Source of the DNA: Nymphaea colorata
Lineage: Eukaryota; Streptophyta; Magnoliopsida; Nymphaeales; Nymphaeaceae
Assembly: GCF_008831285.2 (NCBI RefSeq)
Contig: NC_045139.1
Location: 10,001,704 to 10,065,703 of the forward strand
DNA: 64,000 nt
Direction of reading: 5' to 3'
Shown in pieces: positions 49,461 through 60,200 of this stretch. The notes beneath the pieces were generated by a model. It was not told the origin of the DNA. It saw nothing but the letters and a program-made list of their open reading frames with translations, and searched no databases. A program made the translations under genes and the position numbers. Position 1 is the first letter of the stretch. The number at the start of each line of letters is the position of its first letter.

Positions 49461-50557
49461 GAAAGCACTCCATTATGTACCTGGTACAGCAAAAGCAGTT
49501 CGAGAGATGCCAGAAGAAGATGATGCAACAATTTTACTGAATTTTCTCCTTTGGCAGAACTATAGTCGGTGAGCACAAGAACTCCTCCTAAAAACTTCAC
49601 AGAATCAGGCGGCGCTTCAGACCTTTGGCGTTAGCTCCCTTCAACTCCAAATTTTGCCCAAGGATCTCCAAGTCAACAAGGTTTCATATGGTATACTGCC
49701 CAACAACTGATCCCCATAGAAAATCACACAAGGAGCGACTAATCTACCGCTAGTTGCTGGCAGAGTGCATTTTTAGGCTTCTGCGACACCATAAAATCAG
49801 TTGCTAAAGAAAAACTCGTAACTCCTCAAAGCATGCTCTAAAAAATCTGAAATTTTGTAGGAAGAATCCTCAGATGAGACGATTCCAAATAGACCTTGCT
49901 CAACCCTCCTCATAGCTGGAGCTGACAGCGCCGGCCAATTTCGTGACAAGTTCTCAGGCGGTATTCAAGGGTCACAGTCGCAGGTGAGCTTCCAGCGACA
50001 GGGTTCCCTTCAAAAATTTATACCTCCTCATAGGCAATGTCAAAAATTCTAAAAATTAGTATGGAGATTCTTGAGAAGAAGATGATTCCAATGAGCTATT
50101 ACGCATCCCCTGGCTTCGCCAGAGCTGATAGCGCCGACCGAAATCGCGATAGAGTTTTCCGACGAAAATGTGCTCTGTGCTGTCTTGTTGGGAAATCGCT
50201 CGATTGCTAGACAGATTGCAGAAATCGACTCAAATCTCACACTAATTTAGCATAAATCAATCTCAAACGAATTTAGCAAGTGATTAACAGAGATTGGTAC
50301 CAAAATATTTTCACCAGATTGAGAGAGTAATCCAAATGGTAAGAGGAAGACTGAATACCTCTGCTGCAGACAGGCGGAGCTTCTAAATTCACTTGCTCTC
50401 CACCTACAGACAGTTCTAATGAATCCCTGCTTGACTTTTAGGGTCACCGGAGTCGATAATGCCAACAGATTTATCTGGCTGATAACTGTCGGTATTCTCT
50501 ATGTTCAGCAGTTCTTTGATGTTGTTATCATGAATACTAATACTTTGCAACTCCAAA
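49461..50557 (-). mobile_element. Copia leader region between primer site and gag
   Basis: Non-coding leader of fragment A. It contains an internal imperfect repeat: about 49850-50010 and 50040-50200 share the GATTCCAA and GAGCTGA(C/T)AGCGCCG words. No gene is supported. Confidence 0.5.
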
Positions 50558-50570
50558 GCTCAGATACCAA
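50558..50570 (-). other. Copia primer-binding site
   Basis: The minus strand reads TTGGTATCTGAGC, one base different from the usual TGGTATCAGAGC complement of initiator-Met tRNA. It lies immediately inside the presumptive 5' LTR. Confidence 0.65.
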
Positions 50571-50572
50571 GT

Positions 50573-50905
50573 TAAGAAACTAAAAGCATACAAGGGAAAG
50601 AAAGAAGGACACACAAGATAACGTGGTTTAGCTAAACAAGCCTACGTCCACACTAACGATTCTCTCTCTATTCTTCAATTATTCAACCAAGAGAGAGTAC
50701 AAATATTTATAGTCACTGTGTACAATTTTGATCCTTGATTTTATGATCTGGATTCACGCAATAGACCTTGACAAGATTACAAGAAACTGTTTTAGAATTG
50801 ATTCTTTCCTTATCAAGAGAAGATCCTTTAGTTTTGAAATAATGCAGGGTTGGTGTTATCCTCTCCTTGATTGTTGTAGATTCTTTTATCAATAGGAAAA
50901 GTGTG
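50573..50905 (-). mobile_element. Probable 5' LTR of copia fragment A
   Basis: Located directly upstream of the primer-binding site, with a TATA-like CTATAAATATTTG on the minus strand and an AGAGAGAGAAT-rich R/U5-like part. The outer boundary is estimated. A matching 3' LTR was not found near 44.5 kb. Confidence 0.5.
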
Positions 50906-51119
50906 TGATTTGCAGAGACAAGGGGAAGAAAGGGAGACCTCCTTTAAAACTCACTACCTTAGTGAATTTACTTTTGTCTCATTCTCCTGGCTATAAGCAC
51001 AATGTTTGTGATATGGAGGATGTATAGAAAGTGGAAGGTGGTCTTGGGGATGATGGGGACACTACCTTAATTAATATAGAGGCGTCTAAGTCTTGATCAG
51101 AATAATTTGAAAGTCTCTA

Positions 51120-52945
51120 ATGAAGGTATTGAATTGGAACATTCGAGACCTTGCCAAGCTGGAGGCTTAAAAGGAATTGTGGGATACGGTTGATCAGACT
51201 TGGCTAGATTTATTCTTCATTTCTGATTTCGTGGTGGATGCCCGCAGACTAAATTTGTTTCATGAATAACAAATGAATTGAGGTGTTTGACGGAACTGGC
51301 TCTCTTAAGCTTAAAACATTAGCTAGTTCTGATCATAACACCATCATCTATTAGTCTAGCTCCTTTAGGAGAGGCCAGCATGGTCGGCATCCTTTCAGAT
51401 TCTTCAAGTCTTGGCTAATGGATGTAGCTGGTTTGGAGATCATTAAGAATGAATAGCAGGATGAGGTATCTGGTTGCCCCATGATATGTTTCCTAAACAA
51501 GTTAGGGAAGGTCAAGGCCAGGCTGATGCGGTGGAACGTAGAGATTTTTGGCAGGCTCAATACCTGCATTGCTAATTTGAGAGGTTGACTCAAGGATTGC
51601 AGTGCTCGGGTGGAGCAGGGTATGCTGGAGGATATTGAACATATTGGCCTCCTTAATAAAGTTCTTCACTTGAAACAGGTTATGTGGAAACAAAGGTCGC
51701 GAGTCAAATAGCTGACTAAAGGTGATAAAAACACTTCATTCTTTCATTCTATTACTATCCACAATGAAGAAACCATGTCTCTACAACAAGACTCTCATGC
51801 CATCTGGCGGGTTTGTGTCGATGGCTTTTATGCTACCTTAAGAGACTCCGTTGATGATAGGAAAGACCTTCAGGTTTGGCTGGCTATGGGGATTATTCCT
51901 AATAAGTCTCCCCCATTATTGACAGGTCAAGCTTGTCTACAAGTTGCCTCCGTAACTTCTAGTGGTAGAAAGCTGGCCGCCTTTCTGTTTACAGACGCGA
52001 AAGGACTGCGTCTTGACCAGGGAGTACAGTGGTGGGAGGACATCAATGACCTACCTGAAGACACCATTCTCCGGTAGTGCTTGATGGTTGGTGGCTTGGA
52101 CAGGTTTCAGAAGATTTTGTTGATTTCTAACAACAAGCCTTGGCTTAGAAGACTTCAGGCCACGTTTGAAGGGCATCGATCAGTTCAGATATGGCAAAGC
52201 ATCTATGGCAACTTCTTTCACATGGTGCAAATTCTGCAACAACAACCTGTGCATGATATTTTGTCTCTTGTAACCCAAGCTATGTAAATCTGGTTTTCCA
52301 GCTTTTGGTTTCAACTTGGTTTGTTTCTTTCCTGGCTCGCTCTAGCTCCTAAGTTAGAGTGACTGTCTATTTTTGCTGTATATATCTTTGTTATTGCAAT
52401 AAAAGGTTAGGGGGGCTTTCCCCCGCAGGGTTGTTGCGGATACTAATAGCAGGAAGGCTAAGAGATACATTCAATCTTTGAAAGATAAATGGGTTACTAT
52501 GAGAGATGAGGACCAAATTCTTAAAGCTTGCTGTACCCACTTTCAGTTTTTTGCTAGAGAGAGATGATGCAATTGGTGACGTATTTGATGATATCCAAGA
52601 TGGTGATATGGTAACTGACGAGGAGAATGAGACTCTATTTATGCCAATCCCTCAGGAGGAGATCTTCAATGCTGTTAAAAAGTTTGGATAAGGATAGTGC
52701 TTCAGGGCCTAATGGATTCCTAACTATTTTTATCAACATTGTTAGAATATCATAGGCAAAGACTTAGTTGCAGTGATCTAAGATTTTTTTGAAAAAAGGG
52801 AAGATGGTGGGCAGTGCCAATCACACTATAATTTGTTTGATTGCTAAAAAGACTAATGGGCATATGGTGGAGGACTATTCGCTCATATGTTTGTTTAACT
52901 CTATCTACAAAGTGATTTCCAAGGTTATAATTCTCAGGACACAAC
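51120..52945 (+). mobile_element. Decayed LINE with an internal foreign insertion
   Basis: Plus-strand translation gives, in order, NWNIRDLAKLEA (endonuclease start region), ADAVERRDFW, VMWKQRSRVK then TKGDKNTSFFHSI (the standard LINE W-x-Q-R-S-R..GD.NT.FFH block), ADTNSRKAKRYIQSLKD, PIPQEEIFNAVKKF, SASGPNGF and YSLICLFNSIYKVISKV. These are plant L1-type endonuclease/RT landmarks. About 51765-52430 interrupts the order after FFHSI. The RT catalytic half is missing, because the sequence switches to copia at about 52945. Confidence 0.7.
51766..52430 (+). other. Segment inserted in the LINE, with an open frame of unknown origin
   Basis: Holds open frames 51775-52077 (100 codons, includes WWEDINDLPEDTILR) and 52081-52287. 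It ends near an AATAAAAGG word at 52399 and a GGGGGGCTTTCCCCC hairpin at 52411-52425. LINE sequence resumes at about 52425-52430. I do not recognise the protein. It could be a captured gene piece, or a LINE variant segment. Confidence 0.4.
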
Positions 52946-52949
52946 TTCA

Positions 52950-54959
52950 TTTAACAACCGAGTCAACCACCAACCTTAGTACCTATCAACCTACTTACCT
53001 ACAACTTCTCTACCAATTGAATCTTCACCACCTACTCAACCACCACAACCAACATCATATGCTTCCATTAAAGTCTGGGCATCGGGCCAGCCCGGGCCCG
53101 AATTTTAGAAGTCGGGCCATTCTGACTCAGAAAACCCGAGCCCAACCCCCGGGCCTAGCCTGATTACATTTAAAAAATATTTTTTAAATATAAAATAATA
53201 CATAAAAATAATTAATTGTAATAAAATATTATAAATATATATATTAATAAAAAAATAAAAAAATAATTATCGGGCCCGATCCAGGCTTATCGTGCCCACC
53301 CGGGCCAGTCAGATAGCTAGTCGGGCCGGGTGCCGGGTACCAGGTACCCAGCAGTGGCCCCGCCCATTGCCTAGGCTTAGCTTCCAATGCCATGACCACT
53401 AAATCCAAATCTGGAAAAGTAAAACCAAACCCAAAATATGCTTTTACCATTTCTGTACCTAAGGAACCAAACCACTATACTATGATATTAAAACATCTAG
53501 GCTGGAATAAAGCAATGCAAAATGAGATGTGCCAAGAAATCCACACATGCATGTCATTGGCTGCCGATGGATATTCAAAACCAAACTAAAAAGTGATGGG
53601 ACATTGGAACGACTCAAGGTACGTCTAGTGGCTCCAAAAGTATACTCAAATACAAGGTATTGATTTTCTAGAAACCTTCTCACGGTTGGTTAAATTTACT
53701 ACAATTCGACTGGTTTTAAGTATTGCTCTTACTCATGATTGACCTTTCAACAAAATAGATATAAAAATTGTCTTTTTAGATGGACATCTACGAGAATTGG
53801 TTTATATTAAGCAACCTCCAAGATTCAAAATGCTACTCGTCCAAATCATGTCTACTGACTTAATAGAGCCTTGTATAGACTAAAGCAAACCCCTCGGGCT
53901 TGGTATGATCGCTTATGCAAAATTTCTATTTAGCATGGAATTCAAGGATAACATGTCTACTAATTTCTTTGTGCAGCAACAAGATAATATTGTTACTCTT
54001 CACTTACTTTATGTTGATGACATTATTCTAACTGGCAACTCTACAGAACTTTTGAATGAGTTTATTGAGCAAGTAAGGTAGGAGTTCATAATGAATGATT
54101 TGGGAGATCTTCATTTTTTCATGGCATTCAACTTCAAAGGACATCAGACTGCTTATTTCTTCAGGAACAAAAATAAGCAACAACATCATTTTTCGAACAA
54201 ATATGCAGAATTGTAAATCCACTGACACTCTGATCGTGTTCAATGCCAAACATGATGCCTCTATAGATGTGCCACACATATATGTGACTTGGCTATAGAA
54301 GCCTTGTTGGAGTACTTCAATATCTCACTCAAACTCAGCCAGACTTGATGTTTAGAGTGAATTTTCTGTGCTAATTTATACATGCACCTACTCTTAAACA
54401 TTTTCAAATGGTGAAAAGAATTGTTCGATATGTTCATGGCGCATATCACTATGGCATGAAATTTCTTAAGAGCAAATCCACCTCTCTCTGAGGATTTTCT
54501 CATGCGGATGCCCAAACACTAGACGATCAACTTCTGGCTATTGAATTTTCTTTGGGTCTAATTGCATCTCATTGAGTTCCAAGAAGCAACCAACCATAGC
54601 CAGGTCACCATGTGAAGCTAAATTTTATGCCCTAGGTGCAGCCACCACAAAGATTACTTGGGTTACATTTATACTCCAGGATATTGGAATCTTTTTAGCC
54701 AATCCACCACTTTTATTGTGTGATAATATTTCAGCTTTCCATACATCTATAAAGCCAGTTTTTCATTTTAGAATGAAACATCTAGAATTAGATTATCACT
54801 TTGTACGAGAAAAAGTTGCCCTTGGATCACTCAAGAATTAATATGTTTCCACCAAACATAAAATAGCTGATTTATTTACAAAGCCTCTCCCTTTTGCTCA
54901 GTTCAATTATCTTATTCGCAATCTTGAGCTTCAAATCTCAGCCTTGTGATTGAGGGGGA
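52950..54959 (+). mobile_element. Ty1/copia fragment D (linker, RT, RNase H), split by a MITE
   Basis: Plus strand: a Pro/Thr/Asn-rich linker (52950-53061), interrupted by the MITE at 53062-53388, continues with TTKSKSGKVKPNPKY. Then come an RT containing KIDIK and LYVDDIILTGNS (about 54006-54040), and RNase H with KKQPTIARSPCEAKFYALG, LLLCDNISAFH and FHFRMKHLELDYHFVREKV (54572-54841). A polypurine tract GAGGGGGA follows at 54952-54959. Several stops and frameshifts; dead element. Confidence 0.8.
53062..53388. mobile_element. Mutator-like MITE with 9-bp target-site duplication (copy 2)
   Basis: The element 53071-53379 is flanked by GCTTCCATT (53062-53070) and GCTTCCAAT (53380-53388), 8 of 9 identical. 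It is the reverse-complement relative of the 31.6-kb element: GC-rich ends with CGGGCC words, AT-rich core, shared words CAGAAAACCCGAGC and TACCCAGCAGTGGCCC. It inserted into the linker of copia fragment D, so it is younger than that copy. Confidence 0.8.
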
Positions 54960-55420
54960 TGACAACAACTCACCATGCAGTCACCATGTGTCAACTTTGA
55001 AAAGAAGATAACACCTGCCCACAATCATAGCAATTCACCCTGCCTGAAGGCTGGAATGAAAATATTGCTTGATAAGCTTGGAAAGAAGATGCACGATCTC
55101 AAGTCTCCATGTATGGATTATGGAAAGAATGTAACACATGATCGAGAATTGGATCTGACACCACACACAGCTACAAATCAGGAACAAGATTGTGGCAGTG
55201 AATGCATGCAGAAATTATTGTAGAATCAAAATCCTCTAAATAAGGCTGAAAGAAATTCAAAAATTAAATATTATAACTGACCCATCTCTTGTATAAAAAC
55301 AAAGGCCATAAAAGAAGACTGATCATCGATTTGATGACTAAATACTGTGGATTTAAGATAATATCCGAACCATGTTAAATTTCTTTTCGTTGTTATTTTT
55401 TCATTTTGACCACGTCCTCT
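54960..55420 (+). mobile_element. Probable 3' LTR of copia fragment D
   Basis: Begins TGACAAC directly after the polypurine tract and contains a TATA-like TATAAAAACAAAGG at about 55291. The right boundary is not clear. Confidence 0.5.
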
Positions 55421-55499
55421 ATGGTAGGAGAAAAACTCAGTTTGAGTGTTCTAACTTTGATCAATTGTCTTAGGCCGTAGGAGAGACAATCGTCGTTCT

Positions 55500-56520
55500 T
55501 GATTTAACAAGTTATATAATTCAAGAAATTTTAGGGTTGATGAGGATGAACCTATGGTTATATATGTGATCTTCAAGAAATTTTAGGGTTGGTGAGGATG
55601 AACCTATGGTTATAGATGTGATCAAGCTCACGTATTCCATGGGAAGCCCATTTAAGGTCACTTGAATAAGATCGTCATTGGCCATAGTTTGTCCACTTGC
55701 CACCAAAGTGTCGGCCAGAAGTTTGTTCATGTCCAAATATTCAGAGATGAAGAACAACTACTTTTTCAACATCATTATTCTTAGGCCCTGCTTGGATGGA
55801 TGGAAGGGGAGAGATTCAACAATTAATCTTTTGTTTGGTTAATTAATTAGAAATGAGGGAAATGAAAGAAAATTAAAAAGTTTGTTTGGTTGCAACGAGA
55901 GGGAAAGGAAAGGAAGGGAAATGAAAGAAAAATGTAATGTAAGTCCAATCCCTCTAAAATTGGATGGATTGGGAAAGAAAGAAAACTTCTGCCTCTTTTT
56001 ACCATAGATACCCCTCTCAATTTTTTAAACATTTTGAATGTTAGGGGTATTATTGTAAAGTATTATAAATTTTATTCTTCCCATTCCTTTTCCCTCCCTT
56101 TCCTTCCATTTCTCTCCAAACAAGTTTTATAATCACATCTTTCATTTCCTTTCCTTTCCATTCTCTTCCTTTCTCATTTCATTTTTCTCCAAACGAGTTT
56201 TATAATCACATCTTCATTTCATTTCCTTTCCATTCTCTTCTTTTCCCATTTCATTTCTGTCCCTTTCCCTCCATCCAAACAAAGCGTTAAAGGAGATTGT
56301 GAGCTGCACAATCAAGATTTGCCCCTATACAGCTTTTGAAACAGTAGCCTTAATCCAACTTAAAGCTAATTGTTGTGAACTTAACCAAGTACTCTGGATT
56401 TGGTACCACTGAGCTTGTCTCTTGACCAGGGATAGTCTTTTTAAGAGGAGGCAAGGATTCTTCAACAACTTCTTAGTATCCTCACTTAACATCACTATCT
56501 CAACTTGACTACCCAATGGA
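55500..56520 (-). mobile_element. Copia gag remnant, split by a Tourist-like MITE
   Basis: Minus-strand fragments of a copia gag (UBN2-type): LALSWIKATVSKAV (56325-56516) and, beyond an intervening MITE, ADTLVASGQ, DDLIQVTLNGLP and EYVSLITSI (55521-55757). The two halves belong to one gag frame. A 49-bp tandem duplication (55523-55620) lies in the distal half. Confidence 0.65.
55781..56289. mobile_element. Tourist-like (PIF/Harbinger) MITE, about 503 bp
   Basis: 55784-56286 is bounded by TTA on both sides (55781-55783, 56287-56289). The left end GGCCCTGCTTGGATGG and the complement of the right end CGCTTTGTTTGGATGG form imperfect terminal inverted repeats resembling the GGCCTTGTTTGG ends of plant Tourist MITEs. 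The body is rich in GGAAAGGAAA / TTTCCTTTCC words. No coding capacity. It interrupts the copia gag remnant. Confidence 0.65.
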
Positions 56521-56529
56521 ATGTTATGT

Positions 56530-57090
56530 CGAGTTTAGTTTCAGTGGTGATCTCTTGAATGTTTACGATAAGGTTGAAAGCAACCGTTTTAGAGAGATTC
56601 AAGGAAAGAATCTCAACAAGATCAATCAAAATTAATGATAAAGAAAAATAAAATATTTCTTTAAAATCATATTTAGTTTCTCATGCTTATCATAGCCAAG
56701 ATTATGGAAACTTCATATATTTAAGTTATATATATGCTTTGTGTAACCAAGGCTCATGATGACCTTTCATGGTGAAAAGTCATGAGTCATGCATGTTTAA
56801 TAAAAATAAGTTTTTCATTGATTGTTCTTATTTGTTCTGCTTCTTTATATTTTTTTAACACTGAATGGATATAATAGACAGGTAGTAGCATAGCTACATA
56901 TAGGTTGGTGTGGGCAGTTGTAACAAAATTTTTATTTAATTTTACATATTTTTACATAAATTTCTTACCATTATTTACTTATTTATGTATGTTGTGCCTC
57001 TTTAGAAATGAGAATTTTTATAAGAGTGCCCTACAACCAAAAATTTCTAACTCTGAAGGGAGAGAACTTTTTTTCCCCTGTAAGCTCAAT
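56530..57090. other. Intergenic, no gene recognised
   Basis: AT-rich DNA between the transposon zone and the broken glycosyltransferase. Confidence 0.4.
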
Positions 57091-57103
57091 CATGCATATT
57101 TAA

Positions 57104-57602
57104 TTGGGCACCTGGGCGAAGCTAACGGCCGCTCAGTTAGACAAAGTGGCCATGTGGTTGATGGAATCGGAGTACGGCTTCCTCTGGGTGGTGAGACCGC
57201 CTGAGAACTACGGCGAGTTTACGATCGGTTTTGAGGAAGCGGTGAAGAAGAGGGGGATGGTGACGAGCGGTGAGCTGCTCCTGACGCACTCCGGTTGGAA
57301 GTCGGCATTGGAGGGGCTGGTGAGCAGGGAAGCCGACGGTGTGCCTGCCTCAGTGGAGCGAGCAACCAACCAGCGCGTTGTTGACGTGTGCCGGACGTGG
57401 TCGGAAGGGAGGAGTTCCGGCGGCACGTGGGGGACATGGGGGAGAACGCTGCCAAGCACAAGGAGCTCGCCAAGAAGGCCACGGCCGACAGCGGGTCGTC
57501 CAGCGAAGCATGAGGGCCTTAATTGATGATCACGTTCCCAAGATTTTGGCATCATCTGGGCCATCAGAAGGGAATAATGTCATTCGTGATTCGAGATCAA
57601 CG
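57104..57602 (+). pseudogene. UDP-glycosyltransferase pseudogene (3' part only)
   Basis: Closely similar to the 3' third of the intact gene at 37114-38556, starting at the equivalent of its residue about 288 (GTWAKL) and running to the shared terminal SSGPSEGNN. Shared stretches include the one coding FLWVVRPPENYG and the one coding FEEAVKKRGMV. Defects: the whole N-terminal sugar-acceptor domain is absent; about 40 bp that would encode the start of the PSPG box (WCSQVEVLNHPAV) are deleted; Trp-Asn of GWNS is changed to GWKS; one extra base after GTGAGC shifts the frame; further deletions follow. It cannot encode an enzyme. It is in the same orientation as both intact genes. Confidence 0.9.
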
Positions 57603-57609
57603 GTGGGCA

Positions 57610-60080
57610 AAGAAGAATGCTCACAGACGTTGAATGAAGTCTTGCTTTCAACCTCTCCGAATTTGATGCATTTATTATTAATATGTGGTCGTTTGTCATA
57701 AGGAAACTAGGATGCAGACGATTTAATTTTTTGAAAACTGTCTACTCGAAAGCCTGGGTGTTAAAATGTGGACTGAACAGAAACCATGGTGGCCGGACTC
57801 CATTTTTGTAGGCTTCCAGCCTCCGATCATCATTTCCAGCACTCCCTCACAATTTTGACTCATCTGAATAATATTTCATTTTCATTGGCAAACATACAAC
57901 TGTAAGACGAATCGAGACTATTCAAATTCACCCATATTAATGAGTGGAGCTCGAGCTAAAACTTAAGCTCAAGCTGTTAAAAGAGTTGAGTTTGAATTGA
58001 AGGAACTTGAATGGGCCATACAAACTTATTAGCATGTACAATGAGTTGAGCCCGAGCTTTAATCAATGACCCAGACTTACAAATGGTTCTATTAAAAGTC
58101 AATTAAACTTGTGTTGTGTTATATTATAAATATTTTATTATCTCATAAACATTATCTCATATTTACATTTAGTATTTTTTCGTACTAACATTATCTCATA
58201 CATTCGTTCGTTATCTTATTATTTTATAATCTTTTTATTATCTCATAAACATGATCTTATACTATTAAAACTCTAAATCAAGATTTTATAAATTGAAAGT
58301 TTGATCAGTACCAATTTCTATCTGTCTCTCTCTCTCTTTTTGTTTATATGTATCCTCAAGCCATCCACATCTCCATCCCATCACGACTGTCTGATGCATG
58401 TAGTATGTAAAGCACATTTATGTAAAACTCAACTATCGATTTTCTATCTTTTTTTTGAGCAGCTTTTTGTTAATGCCTCATTCCATGGGCGCCTTTCTGT
58501 AATACTTTTTATAGATAAGTTTGATCGGATCTGGTGAACATGAACATGACGCATGCGTTATACCTTTAATGCGTCTGCTAGCTCCACCAAGTTTCATTTA
58601 ATATCAAGAATTTTTATATCTAAAAGCAGCGAAACATACTTTTTGTTCTCGGTTTCTTTCGTTTTTGGTTCCGATCGACTGGCCGCTAGCTTTGGTCTTC
58701 CGGACCACGAGCGTATACTCCTTCCCTTCTTACCTGACCGGAGTTGTTGACGGTCGGCTGATTTGGTTGAAGACCGGTCACTGGAGAGGTTGGTTGTCCG
58801 AAAACCCTAAAAATTATAAGCATTAATTTTTGTGGACGCATAAGATTCAGAATCGGTGAATATTTAATTGAGAGAGAGAGCTGCTTCTTGTTCTTTATAT
58901 GGACGATGCAAGTGGATGTTGTCTTCACCTTCTTTGTTAGTTGGGAGAAACGTATGACGGGAAAGTAAGCTTAGGGCTTCGGCATTGAAGGTTGGGTTTG
59001 GTTGGATGCACCACGGCTTTCTATCTCTCTGTCAATGCAAACAATGTAAATGACTTGGAGTTTTAACTTCTAAGCTCAATGGATTGGATTTGAATTTGAA
59101 TGAAAAATTTACAACATATATGAATATATATTTTTAAATCAGAAATCTGATGTTTAAATTTACAACCGAATCCATATACAATTGAATCCAAACCACATTA
59201 TTATGTAATAAAACCTGACTGAGACAGAATTCATTGTTATTAGCGAATGCTCTCATCAATGAATCGACTTTCTCGACCAGATCAAAAGTTTGGAGTATAG
59301 TCCGCCGCCTTTTTTTTCCTAGAAAAACATCCTTAGGCGTACATTCATATAACCGTAAACTTGTTTAAGTGGTTTCTTTTAATTAATTCAATTATGAATG
59401 ATCATATAACAAAAAATCCGTAAAAAGAATTCACATATTCTAAATATCTCTTATATAACAACTTAGCATTAGAAAATCTATCATTGATGACACATTTGTG
59501 TAGCCGAGCCGATGAGAAACGGGTCAAGACAGGTGTGTGTTAAAAGCATAATTTAGTTATTACACTTGCATGGACCTAGGTCTAGTTATGTAGGACTGTC
59601 TCATAAAACTCGAGTCACTGCCCAACTGCCAATTGAAATTTTGTACATTTAGTACCTTTTGAAAAAAAAAAAAAAAAGATCTGACCTCCTGAAAAATGAG
59701 CTGGGTTCTTACAACTCAAACTTAAACTCATTTAACAATTTTGAGCATATAATTAAGTTGGACTAATTGTGCTCATTACAAAATAGACATTTTCCGTGAA
59801 CTTTTTCATTGCATAATGACGTGTTGTCCATGAGGAAGAAAATACGAGGAAATAAATTTGGAAAAAGCTGAAAAGGATTATTGACGAGAATTTGATTATA
59901 AAGGGGTGAGCATTCAAGAGAAAAAGATATGAGAAGGTTCGAAACGAAAGATATCAGGAATAGTCAGTGGTCTGCAGGAGTTCTGAGAACAGGAGGTGCG
60001 ACAAAGAAGAAGCACCTACCAGTCGACACGAAGGGTCGTTGGATGGAGCCCAGAGGACTCGCTCCCACAATTTCTCCAGC
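57610..60080. other. Intergenic between pseudogene and second intact glycosyltransferase
   Basis: No gene is supported. 57930-58080 and 59690-59760 contain CGAGCT/GAGTT-rich words like those of the 39-40 kb duplication. Open frames 58301-58537 and 58553-58750 lack domains. Confidence 0.4.
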
Positions 60081-60094
60081 CTCCACCTCCACCC

Positions 60095-60102
60095 TATATA
60101 AA
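60095..60102 (+). promoter_or_regulatory. TATA box of the second glycosyltransferase gene
   Basis: TATATAAA, about 100 bp before the ATG at 60201, with a GC-richer stretch immediately around it. This is the clearest TATA element in the right half of the window. Confidence 0.75.
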
Positions 60103-60200
60103 CGAAAAGAACTACGGCCACCACAAGCAGAGAGCCGAGGCAGACGCAATTCTAGTGGCCAGAAGGAAGTAGTTGAAGCGAGGAGGAGCCAGTCTCCGCC

